64,000 bases of DNA. Source: Diplosphaera chodatii (taxonomy: Eukaryota; Chlorophyta; Trebouxiophyceae; Prasiolales; Stichococcaceae). The notes under the pieces are model-generated. The model did no database searches and was not told the origin of the DNA. It saw only the letters and a program-made list of their open reading frames with translations. Positions 13,375 through 24,744 of the stretch are shown here, piece by piece (within the stretch, counting starts at the first letter, position 1; each line of letters begins with the position of its first letter). The stretch lies in NCBI GenBank assembly GCA_032358165.1, contig JAALGY010000039.1:1-64000 (forward strand). The letters are read 5' to 3'. The position numbers and the translations under genes were made by a program.

Positions 13375-14480
13375 GCAGCGGATGCATGCCCACTCGCGCT
13401 ACGGCAGCAGCAGGGCAGCAGCAACAAAGGGCACGCAGCAAGGTCTGGGCCGGCAACAGCAGCTGTGGCAGCCGCCATAGGTCCAGGCAGTGACGCTGCA
13501 GCCTGCGCCCTCCAGTGGCGCGACTGACCCATTTGGCAGCAAAGATCTGGTGTTTCAGACATGGCGTCTCCTTATCTGGGATGGGGCCCGGCTCAGCAGC
13601 GTCGCCCCACGCCAGCCACCTGCCGTGCTGCTCCACGCTGCAGGGTGACTGTTGGTAGTTGCTGTGCCATCTTACCGAATGCATGCAGAAGTGCACATCC
13701 TGTTCTACATGCTACAGCCAATCCTGTACTGTAGATGTGCCCCATTTCCGATGAAAACCATTTTACATGACCCCAGGGCACTTTTCATGGCAGCCTGCCG
13801 CAGTGCATGACCGTCACCACAGTTGCGCCTTCAGCCGGTCACCTACCAGCATCTGATGTGCACGCTGCACGTGCGGCCGAAGCCTGCAGTCCAGGTGCGA
13901 GTGCTGCCCTTCGGATACACGTATGAGTCCATGTGCAGCACCCAGTGGCACATGCCACTCTAGGTACATTTCATGCTTTGCTGCCAAACACTCCGTGTTA
14001 TTGCTGGTAGTACAGGTGCAAGTGCATCAGCAGGCTGCCGCAGGCGGTGGCGTCATTGCTCAGCCTGAAGCGGGGGCCGGCGCATGCCGCCGCTGCTGGC
14101 GCCCGTGCAGGTCCAGCTGGCGGCGCTACAGAAGGCGCAGGCCATGCTGTCGTCGATCCTCACTGTGCTTTGCCCGCAGCTGGTGAGCGGCATCATAAGT
14201 GGTTGCCCCTTTCTAGCCATATGCAAAACGAGGCTGGTCACGGCTGGCATTCGTCACTTTGCATGGTGAGACAATCCATGTAGCAACATGCAGATGCAGT
14301 ATGATGCAAGTGCTGCTGCAGAGATGGGGGAGTGGCTGTTACGCCGAAAAGGCGCAGCAGCAGGCAGCTCAGCAGCAGCCGCAAGAGTAAGAGCAACAGC
14401 AGCAGCCACTGTGGTATCAGCAGGCGCCGAATCCACAGCAACCGCTGCCGCAACAGGCGCCGCAGCAACCTGCAGGTCAT
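13375..14480 (+). pseudogene. Q/A-rich gene family, copy 1 (decayed)
   Basis: Directly follows U-box gene A, as copy 4 follows gene B. Four exon-like blocks match copy 4. Near 13375-13650 is a Gln-rich block containing VQAVTLQPAPSS (VQAVSLQPEP in copy 4). Near 13770-13900 is PSPQLRLQPVTYQHLMCTL against LSPHLRLELAICQHLLRAL. From 14016 comes ISRLPQAVASLLSLKRG, then MPPLLAPVQVQLAALQKAQA. Near 14330 is EMGEWLLRRKGAAAGSSAAA. The second block has an in-frame TGA just before PSPQ. The third has one extra base between SLKRG and MPPLL, which changes frame. Both argue for a pseudogene. The family function is unknown to me. Confidence 0.5.
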
Positions 14481-14499
14481 TGAGATGAGCAGGTGCAGA

Positions 14500-17085
14500 C
14501 CGAGTGCCCGCGAATATGGCGGCCTACCGACGTTGGTCGGTGCCACTGCTGTGCGGTTTTGGTTTCTTCCAACGCTGTGGGATTGCAGTGCACGCTTGTG
14601 GCATGGTTGTTCCTGGCTCTGGGACGCCCCAGACTTGGTGCGCTATGCAGGCAGATGACGTGGGCTGGTTCTCCTGAATGCTGCTGGTTTGGCAGCCCAC
14701 GAGAGCTGCTTTGCATTGTCAACACTCGGACGTGGTACCCTGCAGCAAACTTGGGGCTACAACACAGGCTTCTTGCACCGCTGCCGCTCGTTGAGGGCGG
14801 CCCAGACACGGTGCGGTTTGCGGGCTGACGACATGGGCTGGTGCAGCTGAATGTCGTATATCTGGCAGCCTCTGAACATTGCTCCGAAATCCTGACACAC
14901 AGGTGTGGTCCCCGATGGCTGGCGGCTGCTGTGGCGGCAGCATTTGGCTGCTACATTGACACTTTTGGACAGTTCCTGACCGGGCGGGGCTTCCCACTTG
15001 TTAGACGTCAGCAGTGCAGCTGCTGGCTGTGCAAATGGTGAACCTGGCTACTGTTTCATGGCTCCGAAGCAGGCTGGCAACTTTGGTGGCTGCTTGCAGG
15101 CTTGGCGGCAACACGACCACACCTTTGCTGCTTCTGGGGAGATGCAACAACGGTGCGACCCGCTGCCTGTTTGCTGTCAGATCTGAGGGTGTCGTGGGTG
15201 CAAACACCTAACCCCAGGGGTGCTTCCACGGCTCCGATGCAGGTTTGAAGAGTGCGCAGCTGCTTTTGGGCTGGGCGGCGACGCACAGCCCCTATCTTGC
15301 CACTTCCAGAGCGGTTCAGCAATGGTGCGACTCCGTGCCTGTTTGCCGTCAGTTCTGAAGCTGCAAACTGTGCACCTGCCGAGCCTCAGGGACGCTTTCA
15401 CGGCTCCGATGCAAGTCTGCAGCTTTGGCAATCACTTACAGGCTGGGCACGGCTGGACAGCCTTGATGCTTACTACTGCCGGGGCGCTTCAGCTGTGGTG
15501 CAACCCGCTGCCTGTCTGCTGTCGGCTCTTGAGCTGTCAGTGGTGTAGACGTCGAGTGTCAGGGCTGTTTTATCGCCCTGAAGCAGACATCCAACTTTGC
15601 TGCCAGCTTGCAGGCTGGGCGGCGGTGCATGGCGTCCGTGTTGACGCTTCAGACTATCCCAGATCAGGTGCATCAGGTGGACCCGCTGCCTGTTTGCTGT
15701 CAGTTCTGAGGCTGCCAGTGGTGCATTCACCGAGCCTGAGGGATGCTTTGGCTGCCCTGATGCAGGGTTCCGACTAGGCTGGCAGCTTACAGGCGCCGCG
15801 GGGTCGCACGACCCTGGTATCTGCCATTGTCAGGGCGGTTCAGACTAGGCGCGCCCTGCTGCTTGTTTGCTGTCACTTCTGAAGCTTCAATTGGTGCATG
15901 TGCCGAGCCTGAGGGCTGGTTTGGGTGCCCCGATGCAGGGTTTTGGATTTCGCCGGCAGCTTGCAGGCTGGGCGGCAATGCGCGACCCCGATATCTGGCC
16001 ATTGCCAGGGCGGTTCAGACGAGGCACGCCCTGCTGCCTGTTTGCTGCCAGTTCTGAGGCTTCCAGTGGTGCATGTGCCGAGCCTGAGGATGTTTTCATG
16101 GCTCAGAAGCAGACCTGCATTTTGCTGCCAGCTTGCAGGCTGGGCAATGTCGCTGAGCACCGGTATCTGCCATTATTGGGGCGGCCCAGACAAGGCGCGC
16201 CCTCCTGCCTGTAAGCTGCCAGTTGTAAGGCTGCAAGTGGTGCATGTGCCGAGCCTTAGGGATGGTTTGGGTGCCCCGATGCAGGGTTCCAACTTTGCTG
16301 GCAGCTTTCAGGCTGGGCGGCGGTGCATGGCGTCGGTGTTGACGCTTCACACTACCCCAAACCAGGTGCGCCCCGCTGCCCCGCTGCCTGTTTGCTGTCA
16401 GTTCTGAGGCTGGCAGAGGTGCAGTCACTGAGCCTGAGGGATGCTTTGTTTGTCCTAATTCAGGGTTTCAACTATGCTGCCAGCTTACAGGCTGGGCAGC
16501 GACGCGCGGCCCTGGTATTGGCCATTGTCAGGGCGGTTCAGACAAGGCGCGCCCTGCTGCCCGGAAGCTGCCAGTTCTGAGGCTTCCAGTGGTGCATGTA
16601 CCGAGCCTGAGGGATGATCTGGTTGCCCCGATGCAGGGTTCCAACTTTGCCGGCAACTTGCAGGCTGGGCGGCAATGCGCGACCCCGATATCTGCCCGTT
16701 GTCGGGGCGGTGCAGACAAGGCGCGCCCTGCTGCCTGTTTGCTGCCAATTCTGGAGCATCCACTGGTGCATTCACTGGGCCTGAGGGATGCTTTGGCTGC
16801 CCCGATGCAGGGTTCCTATGCTGGCAGCTTACAGGCTGGGCGTCACCTGGCAGCCTGGATATGTCACCATTGTCAGGGCGGCCCAAACAGGGTGCAGCCT
16901 ACTGCTTGGAAGCTGCCGGTTCTGAGGCTGCTACTTGCGCGTCTGCCGAGCCTCAGGGTTGGTTTGGCTGCCCTGATGCAGGGTCTCGGATTTGCTGCCA
17001 GCTTTCAGGCACCACGGCGATGCACGTCTGCATCTGCCACTTCCGGGGCAGTTCAGACGAGGCACGCTCTGCCGCCTGGAGGCTG
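14500..17085. repeat. Tandem array 1: about 15 degenerate monomers of about 174 bp
   Basis: A recurring block (GCTGCCTGTTTGCTGTCAG, then a GAGCCTGAGGGATG segment, then CCCGATGCAGGGTTCC, then GCAGGCTGGGCGGC) begins near 15344, 15507, 15685, 15858, 16033, 16204, 16383, 16556, 16730, 16900 and 17070, a mean step of about 173 bp. More diverged units extend left: CCCAGACTTGGTGCGC near 14628 recurs as CCCAGACACGGTGCGG near 14801. From 16033 on, units alternate between a TGTTTGCTG and a GAAGCTG subtype, giving a dimer of about 347 bp. Many short open frames run through it in both directions; none is conserved between monomers, so it is treated as non-coding satellite. Confidence 0.88.
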
Positions 17086-17645
17086 CCGGACTGGGGGGCG
17101 CGGCTGACGGCACAGCGGCCAGCGTACAGCTCGGCGGTCCGCAGGCGGTGCACAGTCATGGAAAACCTCACGAGCCAGCTCGGCCACCCTTCCAGGCGCG
17201 GCCGGCCACTGAAATGTCCTCGTTCCCGCTCACATGACGATGCCAACCACCTTGCTTTACATCCTGACCACAGCGCAACGGCTGCTGTGCCGCCAGGCGC
17301 CTCATTTGAGTGTAGCCGTCTGCTGGCACAGGCTGGGCGTGAGATTGGAGCTGCGGTGGGAGCTGGGGGGGCGAGAACGCCAGTACACAGGTGCAGGCGC
17401 TCTCTCTGAACGACTTCCCCGTGTCCCAGGTCTGCCATGAGTACGAAGCTTGCAGCACCGATTGTGCTTGCTTTCATGGTCTTGGGAGCGGCCTTTCACT
17501 GCTTCTTCTGCAGCTGCGCTTGTTGCAGCAGCAGCAATATGGGGGACGAGTAGTTTGTTCCCCACCCCCGGTCAAAGCTGCAACGGCAACCTGCTGCAGG
17601 TCGTCGTTGTGCGAGATTCAATGTCCAGATTGTTCGTGATTTTGT
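17086..17645. other. Junction between array 1 and unknown gene; possible 5-prime exons
   Basis: A plus-strand ATG at 17158 opens MENLTSQLGHPSRRGRP. An exon-like segment ending SLNDFPVSQ (about 17430) is followed by a possible donor GTCTGC. I could not settle a single frame, so this may hold the first exons of the next gene or only its promoter. Confidence 0.3.
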
Positions 17646-20600
17646 CACTTGATGAGCGCCCTGGGCGGGCGCAGGGGCTGGTGGATGCCAGCCTCCTGCC
17701 GCAGCCGCCGAGCCTGCGGCCTGGCAGCAGGCGCAGCAAGCGCGGCCGCAACTGCGGGCTGCTGGCACAACATCCACACCAGGTGGGCCCCGCCGCTGTG
17801 TCCGGCAGATGTGCCGCAGGATGGGACGTCTGACGCTGAGCGCATGCTTCTGTCAGAGGAAATGCTGCGAGTGCCCGGCGGTGGGGGCTTCGTCGAGGTG
17901 GCTGTGCACCCACATATCACAGCATCGCATGCTGGCGCAGGGCGCGGTCAGCAGGCAGGGGTCCAGGGCTGCGGCCGGTTTTCAGGCAGCTGAAGGCGGC
18001 AGCACCGTCACTCAGGTGCAGGCGCGCTGTGATGTGCAGCTGTGATCTGCTGAGCACTGTCAGGTTCTTTCGTGGGAAGTCAGCACAGGCCCTACGTTCC
18101 TTACGCCTTGGCTTTGGTCAGTAGGATGTGAGGTAGGCTGCTGACTTCCCGGCAGTGCCCAATTGCTGCAAGACCCGATTCGTTGGCACCGTGCACGACA
18201 ACAGTGCCTCAAGCAGTCTGTCTGTTGCCAGGGCCCTGGGCTGACGCCGCCGGGGGACAGCGATGCCGGCAGCGTGAAGGGGTCCACAGGAGCAAGCAAG
18301 AAGGGCAGCCGCCGCACGGGGCGCAGCGGCAGCAACCTGCGGCCAGCGGGGTGTTTGGGCGAGGTATGTGATGCTCAGACGCAAGCTCAGCGGGGCGGCT
18401 GTGGTCTGTTTGTGCCTCTGCTGCGCGCTGTATGCGCGCTGGCTACCATGCAGTGGTAGCTGTCAGCATCGCTGCGCTGCCGGTGCCCCACCATCTGCAC
18501 CAGATTCGGTGTTGCATACTCGACCTGTAGCAACAGCCTGAAGCAGTGCCAGTGTGCGTCCCTGTTCTTATGCAGGGTGCGGTCGAGCAGCAGGGGGCCA
18601 GGCCGGCGCCGCCAGAGACTACGGCGGCGCCAGAGATGGGCGCTGCGCCACAGCATAGGCGGGCAAGACCCAGCAGCGCCGCCTATCAGCCGGCAGCGGA
18701 GGACCTGGCGGTGATTCAGGCGGCGGCTGCCACAGTGCAGCGGCATCTCGAGTCTCGACTGGCGGCAGCCCAGGGGCGTGATCGGCAGCCGCTGGCGGCA
18801 GTAGTTGCAGCACATCAGCGGGTTGTCAGTGACATTCACGCCGAGGCTGCAGAGACGCAGCATCCAGCGGCGACGTCTGGGGGGCAGGTGATCCTGTCGG
18901 TGCTGAGCTGTCTGCAAACGAGGTCCCTGCTGTGAGATTGCCAGTATCTATGCTTTGTCATCGCCACCGTTCACGTTTCTAAACACCTGGATCTGCATGT
19001 AGGAGCGCTGGGTGTCGTGCTGCGCATCAGCCTACGGTGTGGAGGTCAGACTCCGCCCCATGCTGTACAGCCACGCTGCCCATGGCTATGGTCTGTCGAC
19101 CGGTATCGGTGCTTCGTGTGGTCCTCATCCCCGCCTCAATCCTGTCACCGTGCTTGTCCCTGCAGGGCATCAGAAGCGCGGCAGAGGTGGCCGAGGCTGA
19201 GGCGAGGGGGGCCGCGTCCAGAGCCACGGTGCGGTCAAGGTTGCAGTGTTGCCCTGCAGTCATGTTGGACGCGGACATGCGTACACGTGTCACTCCTTGG
19301 TCTGTGGAACCCGTCCTTCCGTGGCACATGATGTGCATTGTCCCACCTGGTGCAGGTGGCGGCAATGGCCAGCAGGACAGCCGGGCCGCGGCCGCAGTAT
19401 GTGCCGCCAGCCGCCGTCGAAGACGTCGAGGCCAGCTACGCTGCCCTGCAAAACCGCAGGCGCAGCCCGCGGGGCTCCAAACATCAAGCGGAGTTCAGCG
19501 CCGAGCTTGCGCAGCTCGCCGCCGGCAGCGCCGCACGGCCAGCATCAGAGTTTCCCGCCATCGTGGAGGCGCCAGCGCTGCTGCCGACAGCTGAGCAGGA
19601 GGCAGCAGAGCCGCCAGTGTATCTCCACCCATTCATGGAGATCCGGCCGGGGCAGACGGTGGTCTATCGCGGCGGCGGGGACCCGCTGCTGCAGGTGCTG
19701 CAGGTCCCCGCCGTGGACGCCGACGCGCTGACGGCCTTGCTGGTGGACGCACTGGACGGCCGCCGCCTGCCCCTCTTGCCCGCAGAGCTCTGCAAGCACA
19801 GCCTGGAGGCGTGGGGCGGCATCCGCTGGGCCCGCAACGACGGCAGCGTCGGGTTGTGAGTGATGTGCAGTAGCTTCTGGTGAAGTGCATCGGAGCATCT
19901 GATCTAGGCATCATTTCAAATCCTGCAAGGCTGCTTCAAACCCTGACACCGCGCTGCCGTCCATGCTGGTGCAGGTACGTGCAGTATGACACCGACCAGG
20001 GCGCAGCTCAGCACGAGTTCGCCAAGGCCCTCATGCTGCACTACCACAAGTTGCTGTGCAAGCACTTCCCAGCGGAGATGCTTGCTGAGCACCAGGCGCT
20101 GCCTCTGATTGCATATGCGTGTGTTCGGCACGAGGGCATCACCGTCCCCTGCACACACTTTGCCGTCACCAGGGACCACGTGTCCACCAGCCACGTCCAC
20201 AGCCACGAGCGCGTGGGCTGCCTCTTCATGGGCATGGCCGGTGCGCTGTGCGCTGTGCATGCTTGAGATATGCGCCCTTTGTTTTTCAGTTTCGGCAACT
20301 GCCTAGAGCATATCTCAGGTGTGCTTCTCCGCCCCAGGTGACGGCGAGCCGCCAGACCGCTACATCTTCGTCATCCCCGGCCTGCGGGTGTGGATGCGCA
20401 TCGTGCCCGGGCTGCTGCTGCGGTTTGACTCCTCCCGCTTCACCCACGCCACCTGGTACAATTTCGACCCGCAGCCGCCGACGGCCGAGCAGTCTGCGGG
20501 CAAGCAGCACACCTATGGTGAGGGTGCTGTGAGTGGTGCATAGCATAGTGACGCTGTGATGTCCTGTCACTCAACGTGGTTGTCATTCAGAAGCTGCATG

Positions 20601-20832
20601 CTGAAGCTGGCAACCTGGTGCATCTGCTGCAGGGGTGGCGATGGTGCAGAAGGGCAATGTCATGGCCGCCATGGACGAGGTGGTGCGCAGCATCCTGGTG
20701 CCCGGCCTCGAGTGCACCAACATGTGTTTGAGGGGTACACGCATGTTCAAGGATCTGGTGGCAGGTGACCCGGTCAACAGCAACAAGTCGGGTGCTGAGC
20801 TGCTTGCCGAGATGCGGGACGTGTGCGACTAG
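17646..20832 (+). CDS. Unknown multi-exon gene with disordered N-terminus and globular C-terminus
   Basis: Not recognised. Exons inferred from GT-AG junctions: about 17650-17780 (SLLPQPPSLRPGSRRSKRGR), 17817-17900 (DGTSDAERMLLSEEMLRVPG), about 17993-18015, 18230-18361 (Gly/Ser/Arg-rich), about 18575-18888 (Ala/Gln-rich, VVAAHQRVVSDIHAEAAETQ), 19167-19228, about 19355-19857, 19975-20240, 20336-20519 and 20637-20832. The first half is low-complexity and probably disordered. The second half looks folded, with HEFAKALMLHYHKLLCKHFP, a cluster HVSTSHVHSHERVGCLFMG, then RYIFVIPGLRVWMRIVPG, then FDSSRFTHATWYNF. The order His cluster, beta strands, PG, late FTH loosely recalls a double-stranded beta-helix fold, but the HxD/E iron motif of 2-oxoglutarate oxygenases is not visible, so I assign no function. 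The start is uncertain and may lie at 17158. Confidence 0.6.
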
Positions 20833-22290
20833 CTAGGCAACGTGTTGGTGTTTTTGTAGCTCACAGACTTTTGACTTCGAGTCTAGGACATAGAGGGCGA
20901 ATACACAGGCGTGTCTAACGATGCAAGTCATGGCTGCACGGCATCAATCCTCGAACTGAGCCGGTACAAACTTTGCTTCGTTGCCTTTCTCACCTTGGGT
21001 TGGAGGCAGACCCCGCCCGCCGACTAATCATGCGGCGGGCACGTGCACACACGCAATCGCAGGTCTGGCACCACTGCACGGTACCAGAAGCCTTGGACAG
21101 AGCCGCGCTTCGTTGAGCAACGAGGCGTAGGTTGCAGGTTGCTGCCTGCCCACGGCTGTGACTGGCTTGTTCCTTACCTGTTGCAGCCATACGAAGCACA
21201 CCCTCGCTTGTTAGTGTTGTGCGTGTCCAAGGAGTACAGCTGCCTTGACAACGGTGCCTCACTCGAGCAGGTGAGGCTGCCGACTGTCATCGTGATCATT
21301 CTGACCTGCTCTGCGCTGCAGCTTGCACAAAGAACTGTGCTGTAGCGCCTGGCCGATCCCGCCGCCGCGCATATGCAGAGTGACCACTTTCTGCCTGATT
21401 TGCACTGCGCCATTCTGCGATACACCAGGTGACTGCTTTGCCGCAGTTGCATTCACTGACGTTGGTGGACAAGTATGCTTAGCAGCAGACCCAGCTGCGC
21501 GGGTTGCCCCTGTTCGTACTTGCTGTGCACGTACCAAATGTGCATATGCCTCGGACACCCTGTTGTCGGCTGCAGGGCACTGCATGGACTGCTGGCTGTG
21601 CTTCATTACAAGAGCGTTTCATGACGCTGGTGACTTGAGGCAGCGCACCAGAGCTGTTGAGCGGTCTGCAGACTGAGGTAGGTCTGCCCGCCTCTCACCT
21701 GTCTGCTGTGGATCCTGCATGCCGCCAATGCCGACCGGGCTGGCAGCTGCTACACCACGTGGCATGCTGTGATGCCTGTGATGCCTCCGTGTACCTGGCA
21801 GCTTTTGCCTTATTCCGAATGCAGGGCGGTACGTTTGCACGCAGGGTGGCCTAGCTCTCAGGTTTCCGGCTGTATTGACCAGTGATGGCAGCCGCTCTAC
21901 AGCAGCATTATTCATCATTGTGCATGGTGAGTTCTAAACCCAGCGCCTCCGCCAGTACGGAGACAATCAAGCCTGTGGCAAGCACTGGTCGTAGGGAGAC
22001 GCCGACGCTATGGCATCCACTGGTGACTCGGGGCGGCCACCTTTCGATGTTACCAATGCCGCCCCAGGCCAGCGTAGCTGCTGAGCGGAGCAGCAACCAG
22101 GGTGGTGCCAGCACCGCTTCAGTTTGGTGCAAACCTGGGCGGCATGCGGCCTGGGTCAAGTGTGCAAGCACACCGCCACAGCCACGGCTGCAGGGCAGCC
22201 GTGCGCACGCAGCCGCCGGTAGACCAGCCCTCAGCCCACAGCCCAGGAGCAGGGACGTTGGGCGCCAGCAGCAGGGACGTTGGGCGACTC
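20833..22290. other. Non-coding spacer before array 2
   Basis: No domain or consistent exon chain seen on either strand. 21880-22290 becomes GCA/CAG-rich towards the array and may contain highly diverged array units, but the 173-bp step cannot be followed there. Confidence 0.5.
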
Positions 22291-22292
22291 CT

Positions 22293-24722
22293 GTGAGGAT
22301 CAGACGAGCTATGCTGGCGAGTGCCGTTGTTCTGGCACCCTTTCGTGCCACATTTGCAGCTGCAAAGAGTTGGCATGTCGTGGGCCATGGCATCAGGGCA
22401 TTCTGTGGGTCATGCAGGCATGCAGGCATCATGTTTGGCACTCACAGAGCAGCGGCAGTGGTGAATCAATATTGACAGGATCAGGCCAGCTGTGCTCGTG
22501 TTTGCCACGGCTCCGGCGCTGTGGTGGTGTACCTTTGCTGCTGTAAAGAGACAGCGTCGCTGGGCCATGCCATCATGGCATTCCATGGGACCCCGCAGGC
22601 AGCCATTTCAGCAGTCACATAGCGGCAGCGGCGGCGGGCCAGTCTGGTGAGGATCACATGGGCCCTGCTTGTGCTTGCCCCTGTTCCAGCATCCTTTTGT
22701 GCCACCTTTGCTGCTGCAAGGAGCTGGCATCGATTCAGCCACGCCATCAAGGCAATCTATGGGTCCTGCAGGCGCCTTTCATCAGCACCCATGTAGCGGC
22801 AGGGGGCAATGGGCCAGTCCGCTGAGGATCAGGACGGCCCTGCTTGTGCTTGCCCCTGTTTCAGCATTGCTCAGGGCACTTGTTGCTATCAGCAAGAGGC
22901 GGGGTAGCTTGCTCCACTGCATGAGGACATGCTGTGGGTGCTGCAGGCGCGCTTCTGGGCAGATGTCAGTGGCGGCGTCCGCCTAATGTCCCGGGAAGAT
23001 CGTGAGAGCTGTGGTGGCACTTGCCATCGTCCTAGCACCGTACCGTGCCGCTGTGCTGCTGCAAAGGGCTGGCGTAGGTTCAGCAATGCCATCAGGGCGT
23101 TTCATGCGTCCCGCAGGCAGCCGTTTCAGCAGTCACATAGCGGCAGCGGCAGCGGGCCAGTCTGGTGAGGATCACATGAGCTGTGCTCGTGTCCGCCATC
23201 GGTCTGTCACCCTTTCGTGCCAGTTTAGCAGCTGCAAAGGGCTGGCATAGTTTTGGGCTTGGTGTCGTGAAATTGTATATGTCCCGCAGGCAGCCATTTC
23301 AGCACTTGTATAGCGGCAGCGGTGGCGGGCCAGGTTGGTGAGGATCATGCGAGCTGTGCTTGTGTCTACCATGATCCTGGCACCGTTTCGTGCCACTGAT
23401 GCTGCCCTGATGAGCTGGCATGGATTCAGCCATGCCATCAGGGCGTTCTGCTGGGACCTGCAGGCGCCTTTCTTCAGCGCCTGCACAGCAGCAGCGGTGG
23501 TGGGCCAGTATGGTAAGGATCAGGCGGGCCCTGCTCATGCTTGCCCCTGTTACAGCACTGCTTCGCGCCACTGTTGCTGCTGTGAAGAGCTGGGCATTGA
23601 GTGAGCCATTGCGTCAGCAGTTTTAGTGGGTCAGGCAGGCGCCTTTTCAGCATATGAGCAGCCGCAGCGGCGCTCAGAGGATTTCGGTAGGATCAGGCAA
23701 ACTGTGCTGCTGCCTGCCATGCCTCCAGTACTATTTCGTGACAGTGTTGCTGCTGCAAAGAGCTGGCAATGACTGGGCCATGGTGTCAAGGCATGCTATG
23801 GGTCCCGCAGGCGCGCTTCTGGGCAGATTTCAGTGGCGGCGTCCGCCCGGCGTCCCGGGAAGATCGTGGGTGCTGTGCTATCACTTGCCATCGTTTCAGC
23901 ACCCTTTCATGCCACGATTGCTGCTGCAAGGAGCTGGCATAGCTGCAACCCTGGCATCAGGGTGTTCTGTGGGTTCCCGCAGGTGTGTGTTCAGTACCGG
24001 CACAGCAGCAGCGGCGGTGGCCCAAGGTTGGTGAGGATCACATGAGCTGTGCTGGTGGCTGCCATGATCCTGGCACCGTTTCGTGCCACTTTAGCAGCTG
24101 CAAAGAGCTGGCATAGTTTTGGGCTTGGTGTCGTGAAATTGTATATGTCCCGCAGGCAGCCATTTCAGCACTTGTATAGCGGCAGCGGTGGCGGGCCAGG
24201 TTGGTGAGGATCATGCGAGCTGTGCTTGTGTCTACCATGATCCTGGCACCGTTTCGTGCCACTTTCGCAGCTGCAAAGAGCTGGCATACTGCGGGGCATG
24301 GCATGATCACGTGCTATGGGCACCACAGGCGCGCATTCTTGGGCAGATGTCAGGGGCGGCGTCCGCCCGGCGTTCCACGGAAGATCGTGCACGCTGTGGT
24401 GGCAGCTGCCATCTCCCTGGCACCCTTTCGTGTCACTGTTGCTGGTGCAAGGAGCTGGCATAGTGCGGGGCATGGTGTCATGCCGTTCTATCTGTCCCGC
24501 AGGCAGCCATTTCAGCACTTGCATAGCAGCCGCAGCGGCGGGCCAGGTTGGTGAGGATCAGACGAGCTATGCTGCCAGCTGCCCGCCATCGTTCTAGCAT
24601 CCTATCATGCCACTATTGCTGCTGCAAAGACCTGGTACAGCTGCCGCCCTGGCATCAGGGTGTTCTGTGGGTCCCGTAGGCGTCTGTTCAGTGCTGTGTT
24701 TGCACACCTGGGGGCAAGTGCA
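22293..24722. repeat. Tandem array 2: 14 monomers of about 173 bp with higher-order structure
   Basis: The anchor GGATCA or AAGATCG recurs at about 22293, 22463, 22646, 22820, 22993, 23163, 23337, 23511, 23686, 23858, 24030, 24204, 24378 and 24549, with steps of 170-183 and mostly 172-175 bp. Each unit carries GGCACCCTTTCGTGCCAC, then GCTGCAAAGAGCTGGCAT, then GTCCCGCAGGCAGCC, then CAGCACTTGTATAGCGGCAG. Monomer subtypes recur five units apart. The AAGATCGTG subtype is at 22993 and 23858, and about 146 bp starting at 23251 is identical to the stretch starting at 24117, an offset of 866 bp. The sequence is unrelated to arrays 1 and 3. Confidence 0.92.
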
Positions 24723-24744
24723 GGGCTCTCAGCCAGTTCACTGC

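Noticed and set aside
14500..17085. Array 1 as a tandem-repeat protein gene
   Set aside because: Long frames of 110-244 codons exist, but stops and frame shifts fall differently in each monomer and both strands are equally open.
20120..20480. TET/JBP or other 2-oxoglutarate oxygenase domain in the unknown gene
   Set aside because: The general order of elements is suggestive, but no HxD/E iron ligand pair can be identified.
22293..24722. Array 2 as a CRISPR array
   Set aside because: The whole 173-bp unit is repeated with no short repeat and unique spacer pattern, and the genome is eukaryotic.
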